64,000 nucleotides of DNA from Dermabacter sp. p3-SID358 (GTDB taxonomy: Bacteria; Actinomycetota; Actinomycetes; Actinomycetales; Dermabacteraceae): contig NZ_JALXOZ010000004.1 of assembly GCF_025147465.1 (NCBI RefSeq), forward strand, positions 74,963-138,962. Direction: 5' to 3'. Both the position numbers and the translations under genes were made by a program. The notes below the pieces were generated by a model. The model did not search any database. It was not told the origin of the DNA and saw nothing but the letters and a program-made list of their open reading frames with translations. Shown piece by piece: positions 18,562-27,614 of this stretch; position 1 is the first letter of the stretch, and each line of letters begins with the position of its first letter.

Positions 18562-18589
18562 AAGGGACCTCCCCGAGGGGAGGTCCCTT
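18562..18589 (-). terminator. Terminator of rpmB (bidirectional hairpin)
   Basis: Twelve-base stem (AAGGGACCTCCC with its complement) around a CGAG loop. On the minus strand it is followed by TTTTCG, so it mainly ends rpmB, but it could also stop the convergent methyltransferase transcript. Confidence 0.85.
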
Positions 18590-18621
18590 CATAAGTATTC
18601 GCTCGGGCAGTGCCCGGATGC

Positions 18622-18813
18622 TCAGGCGGCGCGCTGAACCTTGCCGGCCTTGAGGCACGAGGTGCACACGTTGAGGCGCTTCGGGGTGCCGCCAATCACG
18701 GTGCGCACGGACTGGATGTTGGGGCTCCAGCGGCGCGAGGTGCGACGGTGCGAGTGGGAAACGCTCTTGCCGAAGCTCGGGCCCTTGGCGCAAATGTCAC
18801 ACTTGGAAGCCAC
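18622..18813 (-). CDS. rpmB: 50S ribosomal protein L28, zinc-binding form
   Basis: 63-aa L28. Seen: [27 protein letters not shown] and [14 protein letters not shown]. The two CxxC pairs (CDIC, CTSC) mark the cysteine-containing (C+) zinc-ribbon form. GTG 18813 is the start, with AGGAGA at ideal distance; longer in-frame readings upstream are not supported. Actinobacteria often carry a second, cysteine-free L28 under Zur control; none is visible here. Monocistronic, ends at a strong hairpin. Confidence 0.94.
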   Translation of the reverse strand: MASKCDICAKGPSFGKSVSHSHRRTSRRWSPNIQSVRTVIGGTPKRLNVCTSCLKAGKVQRAA

Positions 18814-19027
18814 GGTGTTCTCCTGAATAATCGCTAACGTACTTGATCTTGTGCGCCGAGGCTCATGCAGCGAGTCGAGCCGCGTAGCGCTGGGCAACCC
18901 CAAAAGCATAGCCCACTCGCGCGAGAAGAGCGATAGGGGCCCGCTTATATCCCCTGTGTAGTCAGCCACACCGCACCGCGGGGCGTGAGAGAATGCGGTG
19001 AGTAACGGCGGCGCGGAAGGAGCATGC

Positions 19028-21277
<2,250 letters not shown>

Positions 21278-21279
21278 TC

Positions 21280-21861
21280 ATGCCCCGCATCATTGCTGGA
21301 AGGCTCGGTGGACGCCCCGTGCCATCGCCTCCCACGAATCGCACGCGACCCACGAGCGACCGCGTGCGTGAAGCACTCTTCTCGAGGCTCGACGCCTGGG
21401 GAGTCATCGAAGGTGCCTCGGTGCTCGACCTTTTCTCGGGTACCGGCGCTCTTGCCTTCGAGGCGCTCTCCCGCGGAGCGGACTTCGCCGTTCTCGTCGA
21501 AGCTCATCGCCCAACGGCGAAAGCGATCGGCGAGGCCGCCCGTACGCTCGGCATCGAGTGTGCTCTCAGGGTCGAATGTGGCCAGGCAAGCGTCGGACCG
21601 CGGCCCGAAGGGCCCTTCGCCCTCGTGTTTGCCGACCCGCCCTACTCCGTTGCGACGGGCGAACTCGCGCGCCTTGTGACAGGGCTAGGCGAGGCGGGCC
21701 AACTTGCCGACGAGGCGACGATCGTTCTCGAACGCTCCGCTCGTAGCGAGAAGACCCCGCTACCCGCGCACTTCGTGGATGAAGGACACCGCGATTTCGG
21801 CGACACGAGAGTCGAATACTTCACCTACCTCGACCCAGCGATCACGGAGGCGAGCCGGTAG
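21280..21861 (+). CDS. rsmD: 16S rRNA (guanine(966)-N(2))-methyltransferase RsmD
   Basis: Methylates the 2-amino group of G966 in 16S rRNA during 30S assembly. Seen: MPRIIAGRLGGR, RTRPTSDRVREALFSRL, motif I VLDLFSGTGALAFEALSRGA and the catalytic DPPY (FADPPYS). 193 aa, normal. It starts 2 nt after the recG stop and its stop codon overlaps the presumed -10 of coaD. Confidence 0.93.
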   Translation: MPRIIAGRLGGRPVPSPPTNRTRPTSDRVREALFSRLDAWGVIEGASVLDLFSGTGALAFEALSRGADFAVLVEAHRPTAKAIGEAARTLGIECALRVECGQASVGPRPEGPFALVFADPPYSVATGELARLVTGLGEAGQLADEATIVLERSARSEKTPLPAHFVDEGHRDFGDTRVEYFTYLDPAITEASR

Positions 21862-21870
21862 GCTTAACGC
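21859..21870 (+). promoter_or_regulatory. Candidate -10 giving leaderless coaD
   Basis: TAGGCT (21859-21864) overlaps the rsmD TAG stop and is followed by exactly 6 nt and ATG 21871. No Shine-Dalgarno is visible for coaD. Confidence 0.45.
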
Positions 21871-22386
21871 ATGCTCACCGCGCTCATTCCGGGCTCATTC
21901 GACCCGTTCACGCTCGGCCACCTCGATCTCGTGAGACGCGCGCATGCGCTCAGCGATCGCGTAATTGTCGCCGTTGCCCATAATCCCCATAAGAATGCGC
22001 GCATCCCCTTCGACGCGCGCTGCGAGGCGATCCGTGAGACCCTCGAGAGCGAGGGCCTCGCCGGTAGGGCGAGCGTTGAGAAACTGCCCGCTGGCCTCCT
22101 CGTGGATGGCGCGAAGAAGCTCGGCGCGACCCACCTCGTCAAGGGGCTGAGGAACGCCCAGGACCTCGCCTACGAAGAATCCATGGCACGCGCCAACATG
22201 GATCTCGGCTTGCTCGACACGCTCTTCCTGCTGACCGATCCCGCACTCGCGCATGTGTCAAGTTCGCTCGTGCGCGAGATCTACGCGCTCGGTGGCGATA
22301 TCACGCCATATCTTCCCGACCCTTCCGCTCGCGCCCTCGAGGCCGCACATGCCCATTCCGCCGCAGACTCTAAGGAGCAGTCATGA
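21871..22386 (+). CDS. coaD: Phosphopantetheine adenylyltransferase
   Basis: Transfers AMP to 4'-phosphopantetheine in coenzyme A synthesis. Seen: IPGSFDPFTLGHLDLVRRA with the TxGH nucleotidyltransferase motif, VAHNPHKNARI, LVKGLRNAQDLAYE and HVSSSLVREIYALGGD, equivalent to the ISSTxVRE block of PPAT. 171 aa. There is no convincing ribosome site. It overlaps the next gene by 4 nt (ATGA). Confidence 0.94.
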   Translation: MLTALIPGSFDPFTLGHLDLVRRAHALSDRVIVAVAHNPHKNARIPFDARCEAIRETLESEGLAGRASVEKLPAGLLVDGAKKLGATHLVKGLRNAQDLAYEESMARANMDLGLLDTLFLLTDPALAHVSSSLVREIYALGGDITPYLPDPSARALEAAHAHSAADSKEQS

Positions 22387-23006
22387 CCGATACGAAGGGC
22401 CGGCGCCCAGAGCGCCTCCACAGCAAGAAAGAGGCCCAGGCCGAGAAGCCGTTCAACGCGGGCCTCGACCTGGAGATCGACGCGGTCGATCTCATTCATA
22501 AAATCGGCTCGCAGCGAAGCATCACCCGTACGGCCTCATCCGAACAGCCCGTGGGTGACCCGGAATTCGCCGTGAAGCCCGGAGACGAGATCGAGGTCGA
22601 CGCGAGCCTCGAATCTGTCGACGAAGGAATTTACGTGACGGGCACGGCGAGCGCCGACGTCCACGCCGAATGTTCGCGCTGCCTCGACCCCATTGAGGAA
22701 CACCTCGATGTGCGTTTCGACGAGCTCTTCACCTATCCCGAGAAGGTTCCCGCGGAGCTCGAAGGTGAAGACGTCCCCGTTCTCGAGGGCGACGTGATTG
22801 ATCTCGGTCCTCTCGTGCACGATGCCTTCGCGATGGCCGCGCCCTATCAGCCGCTGTGCCGCGAGGACTGCCCGGGCCTGTGCCCACAGTGCGGAATGCG
22901 CATGGAGGAGGATCCGGAACACGAACACGTGGTGTACGACCCGCGGTTCGCCGCGCTCGCCGGTTTTCTCGAGAACGATGAGGAAAGCGAAGGCGGCGAA
23001 GAGTGA
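22383..23006 (+). CDS. DUF177 (YceD-type) protein
   Basis: 207-aa protein. Seen: HAECSRCLDPIEEHLDVRFDELF and a C-terminal cysteine cluster CREDCPGLCPQCGMRM, both typical of DUF177, a family usually encoded just upstream of rpmF and linked to 23S rRNA/L32 metabolism. Here the next gene is rnc, with a GTGA overlap and no rpmF between. A long N-terminal extension (about residues 1-30) is charged and probably flexible. Confidence 0.85.
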   Translation: MTDTKGRRPERLHSKKEAQAEKPFNAGLDLEIDAVDLIHKIGSQRSITRTASSEQPVGDPEFAVKPGDEIEVDASLESVDEGIYVTGTASADVHAECSRCLDPIEEHLDVRFDELFTYPEKVPAELEGEDVPVLEGDVIDLGPLVHDAFAMAAPYQPLCREDCPGLCPQCGMRMEEDPEHEHVVYDPRFAALAGFLENDEESEGGEE

Positions 23007-23752
23007 GCCGCAAGAGCAAACGGAAGGCAGTTCCCCACCTCGAGGATCGCTCGGAACTGATCGCTTCGCTTCCGCTCAAAGGCGAGCTCGATCCCGATCT
23101 GCTCGACCTCGCGCTCACGCACCGCTCGTACAGCTTCGAGCACGATGAGTGCCCGCAAAACGAGCGCCTCGAATACCTCGGCGATGCCGTCTTGAGCCTC
23201 GCTGTGGCTGATCATCTCTACCGCGCCTTTCCCGATGCGCCCCAGGGATCGCTCTCTCGTCGGCGCTCGACGGTCGTAAGTACGCGTGCCCTCTCGCACA
23301 TTGCACGACTACACAACCTCGGCGCGTACCTCAAGCTCGGCAAGGGCGAGGCGCTTACGGGCGGGCGCGATCGCGATTCCGTTCTTGAGGATGCAGTTGA
23401 AGCGATCATCGGCGCCGTGCACTTGAGTCTTGGCGCGGAAGCGGCGCGCGTGTTTGTGCTCGAGCTTCTCTCACCGATTCTCGACGACGACACGTTCATG
23501 CTCGGCGCCTTCGACTACAAGTCCCGGCTTCAGGAGATCGGTGCGCTCCTTGGCGCCGTTCCTACCTACACTTACGAGGAGTGGACCGAAGGCGATGCCG
23601 AGCGATTCCGAGCGCACGTAAGCGTAGGCGATTCGCTCGCGGGCACGGGCGAGGGCACGAGCAAGAAAGGTGCCGAAATGGAGGCCGCCCGCTGCGCCGT
23701 TCTCGGCTACTACAGCGCGCGCGGCGAAACCTTCACGATGTTCGAGGATTAG
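23003..23752 (+). CDS. rnc: Ribonuclease III
   Basis: Double-strand-specific endoribonuclease for rRNA and mRNA processing. Seen: LALTHRSYSFEHDE, the signature NERLEYLGDAVLSLAV (catalytic acidic residues), RDSVLEDAVEAIIGAV with the second catalytic pair, and a C-terminal dsRNA-binding domain (DYKSRLQEIGALLG...KKGAEMEAARCAVL). 249 aa. GTG start overlaps the upstream stop. mutM follows after 7 nt. Confidence 0.94.
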   Translation: MSRKSKRKAVPHLEDRSELIASLPLKGELDPDLLDLALTHRSYSFEHDECPQNERLEYLGDAVLSLAVADHLYRAFPDAPQGSLSRRRSTVVSTRALSHIARLHNLGAYLKLGKGEALTGGRDRDSVLEDAVEAIIGAVHLSLGAEAARVFVLELLSPILDDDTFMLGAFDYKSRLQEIGALLGAVPTYTYEEWTEGDAERFRAHVSVGDSLAGTGEGTSKKGAEMEAARCAVLGYYSARGETFTMFED

Positions 23753-23759
23753 GCGCTTC

Positions 23760-24722
23760 ATGCCCGAACTTCCCGAAGTCGAGGTTGTGCGACGCGGCCT
23801 CGAGCCGTTTGTGGTCGGCCGCGTGATCGAGCGCGTTGAAGTGCGCGAGGAACGCTCGCTCAAGCGCCACGCGGGCGGCGCAGAAGCCTTCGTGCGCACG
23901 CTCGAGGGACGGGAAATCCGGGAGGTTGCGCGAAGGGGAAAGTTTCTTTGGGCGCCCCTTTCCGACGCTCGCCGCACCACGTCGAGCCCGAGCTCAATCG
24001 GTGAGGCCCTCGTGATGCATCTTGGAATGAGCGGTCAGCTTCGCGTCTACGCGGGGGAGAGCACTCAATCCGCGCAAGCGTCAGAACTGCCGCTAAGAGA
24101 AGGACCAGCAAGCGACCCGGAGAGGCACCTGCGGATCCGTGTGCACATGACCGGCGGCACCCGGATCGATTTCCTCGACCAGCGAATCTTCGGCGGCATG
24201 CACGTGAGTTCTCTTGTCCCCACACCGGATGGTCTCGCGGCTGGTGTCGGCACGGATCTTCCAGCCATCCCCGAGAGCGCTGCGCACATCGCCCGCGACC
24301 TCCTAGACCCCGCGCTCGACGAGCCCGGCCTCATTCGTCGCATACGCACGCGAAAGTCCCCCATCAAGGCGGTCATCCTCGACCAGGGCACCGTGAGCGG
24401 CGTGGGCAATATCTACGCCGACGAGGCGCTATGGGAGGCGCGGCTCCACTATGCACGGCCCGCGAGTGGGATCTCGAGTAGAAAGATTCGCGAGTTGCTC
24501 ACGGCGTGCCGAGGTGTCATGCAGCGTGCCCTCGAGGTGGGTGGAACGAGTTTTGATTCGCTCTACGTCAACGTTGACGGGCGGAGCGGATACTTTGCGC
24601 GCTCACTCAACGCCTACGGAAAGCACGGCACCCCGTGCCCGCGCTGCAGCCGGCCACTCGTGCGAGTCCAATTCCAGAACCGCTCGAGCCACTACTGCCC
24701 CTACTGCCAGCGCGCGCGCTAA
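23760..24722 (+). CDS. mutM: Formamidopyrimidine-DNA glycosylase
   Basis: Base-excision repair enzyme removing 8-oxoguanine and Fapy lesions. Seen: N-terminal MPELPEVEVVRRGL with catalytic Pro2 and Glu3, VARRGKFLWAPL with the conserved lysine, GVGNIYADEALW, and the C-terminal zinc finger CPRC...CPYCQ. 320 aa; slightly long through a polar insert at about residues 100-115. ATG 23760 is certain because the protein must begin with PELPE after Met removal. The last 37 coding bases (24684-24720) are repeated beyond the toxin-antitoxin genes, so this 3' end may have been supplied by an inserted element. Confidence 0.94.
   Translation: MPELPEVEVVRRGLEPFVVGRVIERVEVREERSLKRHAGGAEAFVRTLEGREIREVARRGKFLWAPLSDARRTTSSPSSIGEALVMHLGMSGQLRVYAGESTQSAQASELPLREGPASDPERHLRIRVHMTGGTRIDFLDQRIFGGMHVSSLVPTPDGLAAGVGTDLPAIPESAAHIARDLLDPALDEPGLIRRIRTRKSPIKAVILDQGTVSGVGNIYADEALWEARLHYARPASGISSRKIRELLTACRGVMQRALEVGGTSFDSLYVNVDGRSGYFARSLNAYGKHGTPCPRCSRPLVRVQFQNRSSHYCPYCQRAR
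24684..24720. repeat. mutM 3'-end repeat, copy 1 (inside mutM)
   Basis: 37 bp encoding the last residues SSHYCPYCQRAR. It matches 25502-25538 at 34 of 37 positions in direct orientation. The two copies bracket the higBA-type genes. Confidence 0.85.
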
Positions 24723-24759
24723 ATGTGCGACTGGCGGGGCCGCGGCTGCACCGAAAAAT

Positions 24760-25065
24760 TCAGGCGACCTGAACTCGTTCGTCGCCCGAGACATATTCGA
24801 TAGCGAGCCCGCCGCCAACGGCTTCGAGGTATCGACGAATCGTGCCGACCTTTGCATTTTCAAGGTCTCCTCGCTCAATCTTAGAGACCTGGCGCTGGCC
24901 AACGCCGATCCGCTCCGCTAGCTCAGCTTGGGTGAGGCCCTGCTGCTCCCGAAGCTCGCGAAGACGGTAAGCCCGAACTTCGGCAAGCATTCGCTCTTTG
25001 TGCTCCTCAACTCGTTCCCGATCCACGGGATACTCGTCGAGGAAGTCCTTCAGTGTCGTGTTCAA
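24760..25065 (-). CDS. HigA-type antitoxin with XRE helix-turn-helix
   Basis: 101-aa protein with a Cro/C1-type HTH (RELREQQGLTQAELAERIGVGQRQVSKIERGD, about residues 36-68; written here only to show the family). The N-terminal ~30 residues (FLDEYPVDRERVEEHKERM) would be the toxin-neutralising segment. Start TTG 25065 is supported by GGTGAG about 9 nt upstream, overlapping the toxin stop. Toxin-first, antitoxin-second order is the HigBA arrangement; the complex would bind and repress its own promoter. Confidence 0.8.
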   Translation of the reverse strand: MNTTLKDFLDEYPVDRERVEEHKERMLAEVRAYRLRELREQQGLTQAELAERIGVGQRQVSKIERGDLENAKVGTIRRYLEAVGGGLAIEYVSGDERVQVA

Positions 25066-25070
25066 GTCGG

Positions 25071-25421
25071 CTACTCACCTTTCAATCTGTGAAGATGTTC
25101 GTCGAACAGATCGTCGGCCAAGGGGATGTTCTTCCTATACCAGCGGGTCCAGTTCCCTGCCTTATCGCCGGCGACCAGCATGATCGCTGCTCGCTTTGGG
25201 TCGAAAGCGAACAGAATTCGCAGTTCGGAGCGTCCAGACGACCCTGGGCGGAGCTCCTTCATGTTGCGATGACGTGAAGCCCGCACCGTATCCACAAGTG
25301 GACGCCCGAGTTGCGGGCCATGCGCTTCTAGGAGCTCGATTGCCGCCACCACTTGCTCTCGTGAGTCGCGATCAAGCGTCTTTAGCCAATCGACGATCAA
25401 ACTGATGTCAACGGTCCACAC
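25071..25421 (-). CDS. HigB/RelE-family toxin (DUF891-like)
   Basis: 116-aa basic protein. Seen: VDISLIVDWLKTLDRDSREQV, LEAHGPQLGRPLVDTVR, HRNMKELRP, SELRILFAFDPKRAAIMLVAGDKAGNW and a C-terminal YRKNIPLADDLFDEHL. This pattern is shared by HigB/Gp49-like toxins of the RelE superfamily, ribosome-dependent mRNA interferases in studied cases. Start GTG 25421 begins 7 nt after TATACT with no ribosome site, so the mRNA is probably leaderless. Longer in-frame readings upstream run through the mutM repeat and are rejected. The antitoxin gene follows after 5 nt. Confidence 0.8.
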   Translation of the reverse strand: MWTVDISLIVDWLKTLDRDSREQVVAAIELLEAHGPQLGRPLVDTVRASRHRNMKELRPGSSGRSELRILFAFDPKRAAIMLVAGDKAGNWTRWYRKNIPLADDLFDEHLHRLKGE

Positions 25422-25434
25422 GCGATCGAGTATA
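25422..25434 (-). promoter_or_regulatory. Candidate -10 for the toxin-antitoxin operon
   Basis: On the minus strand a near-consensus TATACT (25429-25434) lies 7 nt before the GTG of the toxin. No TTGACA-like -35 is seen at 17-18 bp. Confidence 0.5.
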
Positions 25435-25793
25435 GACCTTGGAGGTTCTGTGATGGAAGTGGGGTCCTTGATGAATGCAGGTAACGCGGCTTGAGTGCCA
25501 ATCGAGCCACTACTGCCCCTATTGCCAGCGCCTGCGCTCAACACGTTAAAGGGGCAACCAGCCCGTCTCACCAATCGTGATGACCGCCCACGGCGGAAGC
25601 TTCCACGAATGCAGCAACTCCGAGCCGCAGCGGCACCGAGTGTCGTTGACATATGGCAATCCTCGTTTCTCAGACCGGGTAAACCGCATATGCGTACGAC
25701 TTGCCGTTTCGTCGGGGCATTTGGTCCCTGTTCGGCTAAGATGTCCTGTTAGTGACTGTGACGACCTCGAACAACCGAACTGGAGAGTAGCGC
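25435..25793. other. Non-coding stretch between the toxin and the response regulator
   Basis: Apart from the mutM 3' remnant it holds no convincing gene. A perfect 10-bp palindrome CGCATATGCG lies near 25685. TAAGAT at about 25737 is a possible -10 for the response regulator. The rest shows nothing I recognise. Confidence 0.5.
25502..25538. repeat. mutM 3'-end repeat, copy 2 (remnant)
   Basis: Direct copy of 24684-24720 (34/37 identical). In the same frame it encodes SSHYCPYCQRLRSTR and then a TAA at 25547-25549. It therefore still looks like the end of a mutM gene, with a slightly different C terminus. Confidence 0.85.
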
Positions 25794-26417
25794 GTGAGCG
25801 AAGTAAGCGGCGAACAGTACCGCGTCATGATTGTCGATGACCACGAAGTTGTGCGTCGCGGCATCGTTGCCGTCATCGATGCAGATGCGCGACTCAGCGT
25901 TGTCGCTGAAGCAAGCACCGTGAGCGAAGCCAAGCGTCGGCTCCCCGCAGTGCAGCCCGATATCCTCGTCACGGACCTCCAGCTTCCCGACGGCACGGGC
26001 ATTGACGTCATGAACGCGGCCCGCAAAGAAAACGAGAACCAGACGATGCTCGTTCTCACGTCGTTCAATGACGAAGCAGCGATTCGAGAATCCCGCGCGG
26101 CAGGCGCCTCCGGTCTCCTTCTCAAGTCAGTTCGCTCAAACGAAATTATCTCGACGATCATCAATGTCGCGAACGGAGAAACCGCGTGGCCCGCGGGAGG
26201 AACGAGCGAAGAGGAGTTCGATTTCTCCGCGGTTGAGCGACGCATCGTGGAGTACATCGGCGACGGCCTCGCCAATCGCGAGATCGCGGATCAACTCGGC
26301 GTTGCCGAAAAGACCGTCAAGAATCGCATCACTGGCATCCTTCACAAGATGGGCCTCCAGCGCCGTACTCAAGTAGCCGCGTGGGTCGTTGCACGCCGTC
26401 GTGCCGACTGGAAGTAG
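25794..26417 (+). CDS. NarL/LuxR-family response regulator
   Basis: 207-aa two-component regulator. Receiver domain residues 9-125: VMIVDDHEVVRRG with acidic pocket, phospho-acceptor D61 in VTDLQLPDG, and LLLKSVRSNEI with the conserved lysine. The C-terminal LuxR-type HTH is at about 143-200 (EYIGDGLANREIADQLGVAEKTV). The overall type is that of DevR/DosR. GTG start follows GGAGAG. It is transcribed towards the sensor kinase gene (15 bp between stops), its likely partner, which in turn sits at the end of the cydABDC unit. Confidence 0.9.
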   Translation: MSEVSGEQYRVMIVDDHEVVRRGIVAVIDADARLSVVAEASTVSEAKRRLPAVQPDILVTDLQLPDGTGIDVMNAARKENENQTMLVLTSFNDEAAIRESRAAGASGLLLKSVRSNEIISTIINVANGETAWPAGGTSEEEFDFSAVERRIVEYIGDGLANREIADQLGVAEKTVKNRITGILHKMGLQRRTQVAAWVVARRRADWK

Positions 26418-26432
26418 TACCGCCCCTTCGGT

Positions 26433-27614
26433 TTAAGAGACGCCGAGCGTCGCTCGCCAGCTCACCATCGTGCCTGGGTCGAGACTGTAGAAATCAACCC
26501 AGCCCAAGTGACGACGTGCTCGCGCTCCCATGTTTGCCAGCCCCGATCGACGCGTGATGCTCGGGTCGATTCCACGCCCGTTATCGCTTACATTCACCTG
26601 GATGACCGTATCCACGCCTTCGTCGAAGAGAGTGATACTCACGGATACGGCGCTCGCGTGAGCGTGGCGCGCAACATTCGCGAGGCATTCCTTGACGACC
26701 GCAACGACGTCTTCCTTGAGTTCACCCTCGATCGCATCGAGCGAGGTGATCGGTGCATTGAGCTGAAGCGAAGGCACAAAGCCCAGACCCGCGATAGCGA
26801 GTCCACATTCGTGACGAAGCCGCTGGGAGAGCGTCACGTCAACGGTTTCGTTGCGCAGCGACTGAACAATCCCGCGAATCTCCGCAATGGAGCGCTCGAT
26901 GCCCGCAACCGAATCCTTCAGGCTCGTTGCGACGGGTCCCTCGTCGGAGTACTCGCGAAAGCGAGCCGCCTGGGCCATGACGGTCTCGAGCTGCATTCCC
27001 ACGCCAAAAAGCTCCTGGATGGCGAGATCGTGAAGGTCTCGAGCGATGCGGTTGCGCTCATTGTTGAGATCGTCCTCGATTGCGCTTCTTCCAGTTGCGC
27101 CATTAAGCGCGAATGAAAACAGGGAGGCGAGCGAAGCGGCGCTCACGGATTCGGCCTCGGTGAAGGCCGAGCTGGCGTCGGACCCCACACTCGTCAACCG
27201 GACGGCCACGAGCAAGCCCCGGCGCGCGGCCCCGGCATCGATGGGAAACGCCGAGATTTCAGAGTGCACAATCTCGTCATCGCCGAGCCGCTCGCCGGCG
27301 AGAGCCCTCGTGAGGTCGCCCCACGTGAGCTTCTCAAGCGTTTCAGGGGAGTCGTAGTCGAGAACGAACGGCAGGCGCGCCGAGTCGGAATCTCCCGACG
27401 CATGTGACACGGAGGTGCCGAGTAGTTCGCCCGCGAAACGCCCGCGCGCGAGCTCGCATACCCACGTTGAATCGTCGAGCGGGAGAAGTACAAGAAGCGA
27501 GTCCGGGGCGAGGATGTCGAAAGCCGTGTCGGCCAGAAGATCGAGAAGATCGTCCGGGTCCTCGGCATTAAGCACCGCCGCCGTCAGCTCGCTAATTCGC
27601 GTGGCGTTCGACAT
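26433..27614 (-). CDS. Sensor histidine kinase, DevS/NarX-like, in the cyd operon
   Basis: 393-aa cytoplasmic kinase without obvious membrane segments. Residues ~1-175 form a GAF-like sensory region. The HisKA_3 dimerisation helix has phospho-acceptor H195 in NERNRIARDLHDLAIQELFG. The HATPase domain shows ECLANVARHAHA (N box), VSDNGRGI and GLANMGARA. Start ATG 27614 follows GGGAG and overlaps the cydC 3' end by 23 nt, so it is the last gene of the cydABDC unit. A role in sensing oxygen or redox state is plausible from context; the ligand (haem or other) cannot be told. Confidence 0.85.
   Translation of the reverse strand: MSNATRISELTAAVLNAEDPDDLLDLLADTAFDILAPDSLLVLLPLDDSTWVCELARGRFAGELLGTSVSHASGDSDSARLPFVLDYDSPETLEKLTWGDLTRALAGERLGDDEIVHSEISAFPIDAGAARRGLLVAVRLTSVGSDASSAFTEAESVSAASLASLFSFALNGATGRSAIEDDLNNERNRIARDLHDLAIQELFGVGMQLETVMAQAARFREYSDEGPVATSLKDSVAGIERSIAEIRGIVQSLRNETVDVTLSQRLRHECGLAIAGLGFVPSLQLNAPITSLDAIEGELKEDVVAVVKECLANVARHAHASAVSVSITLFDEGVDTVIQVNVSDNGRGIDPSITRRSGLANMGARARRHLGWVDFYSLDPGTMVSWRATLGVS

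Noticed and set aside
25422..25652. 77-codon N-terminal extension of the toxin
   Set aside because: It crosses the mutM repeat and is Arg/Gly/Ser-rich without similarity; a -10 hexamer just before GTG 25421 marks the likely start.
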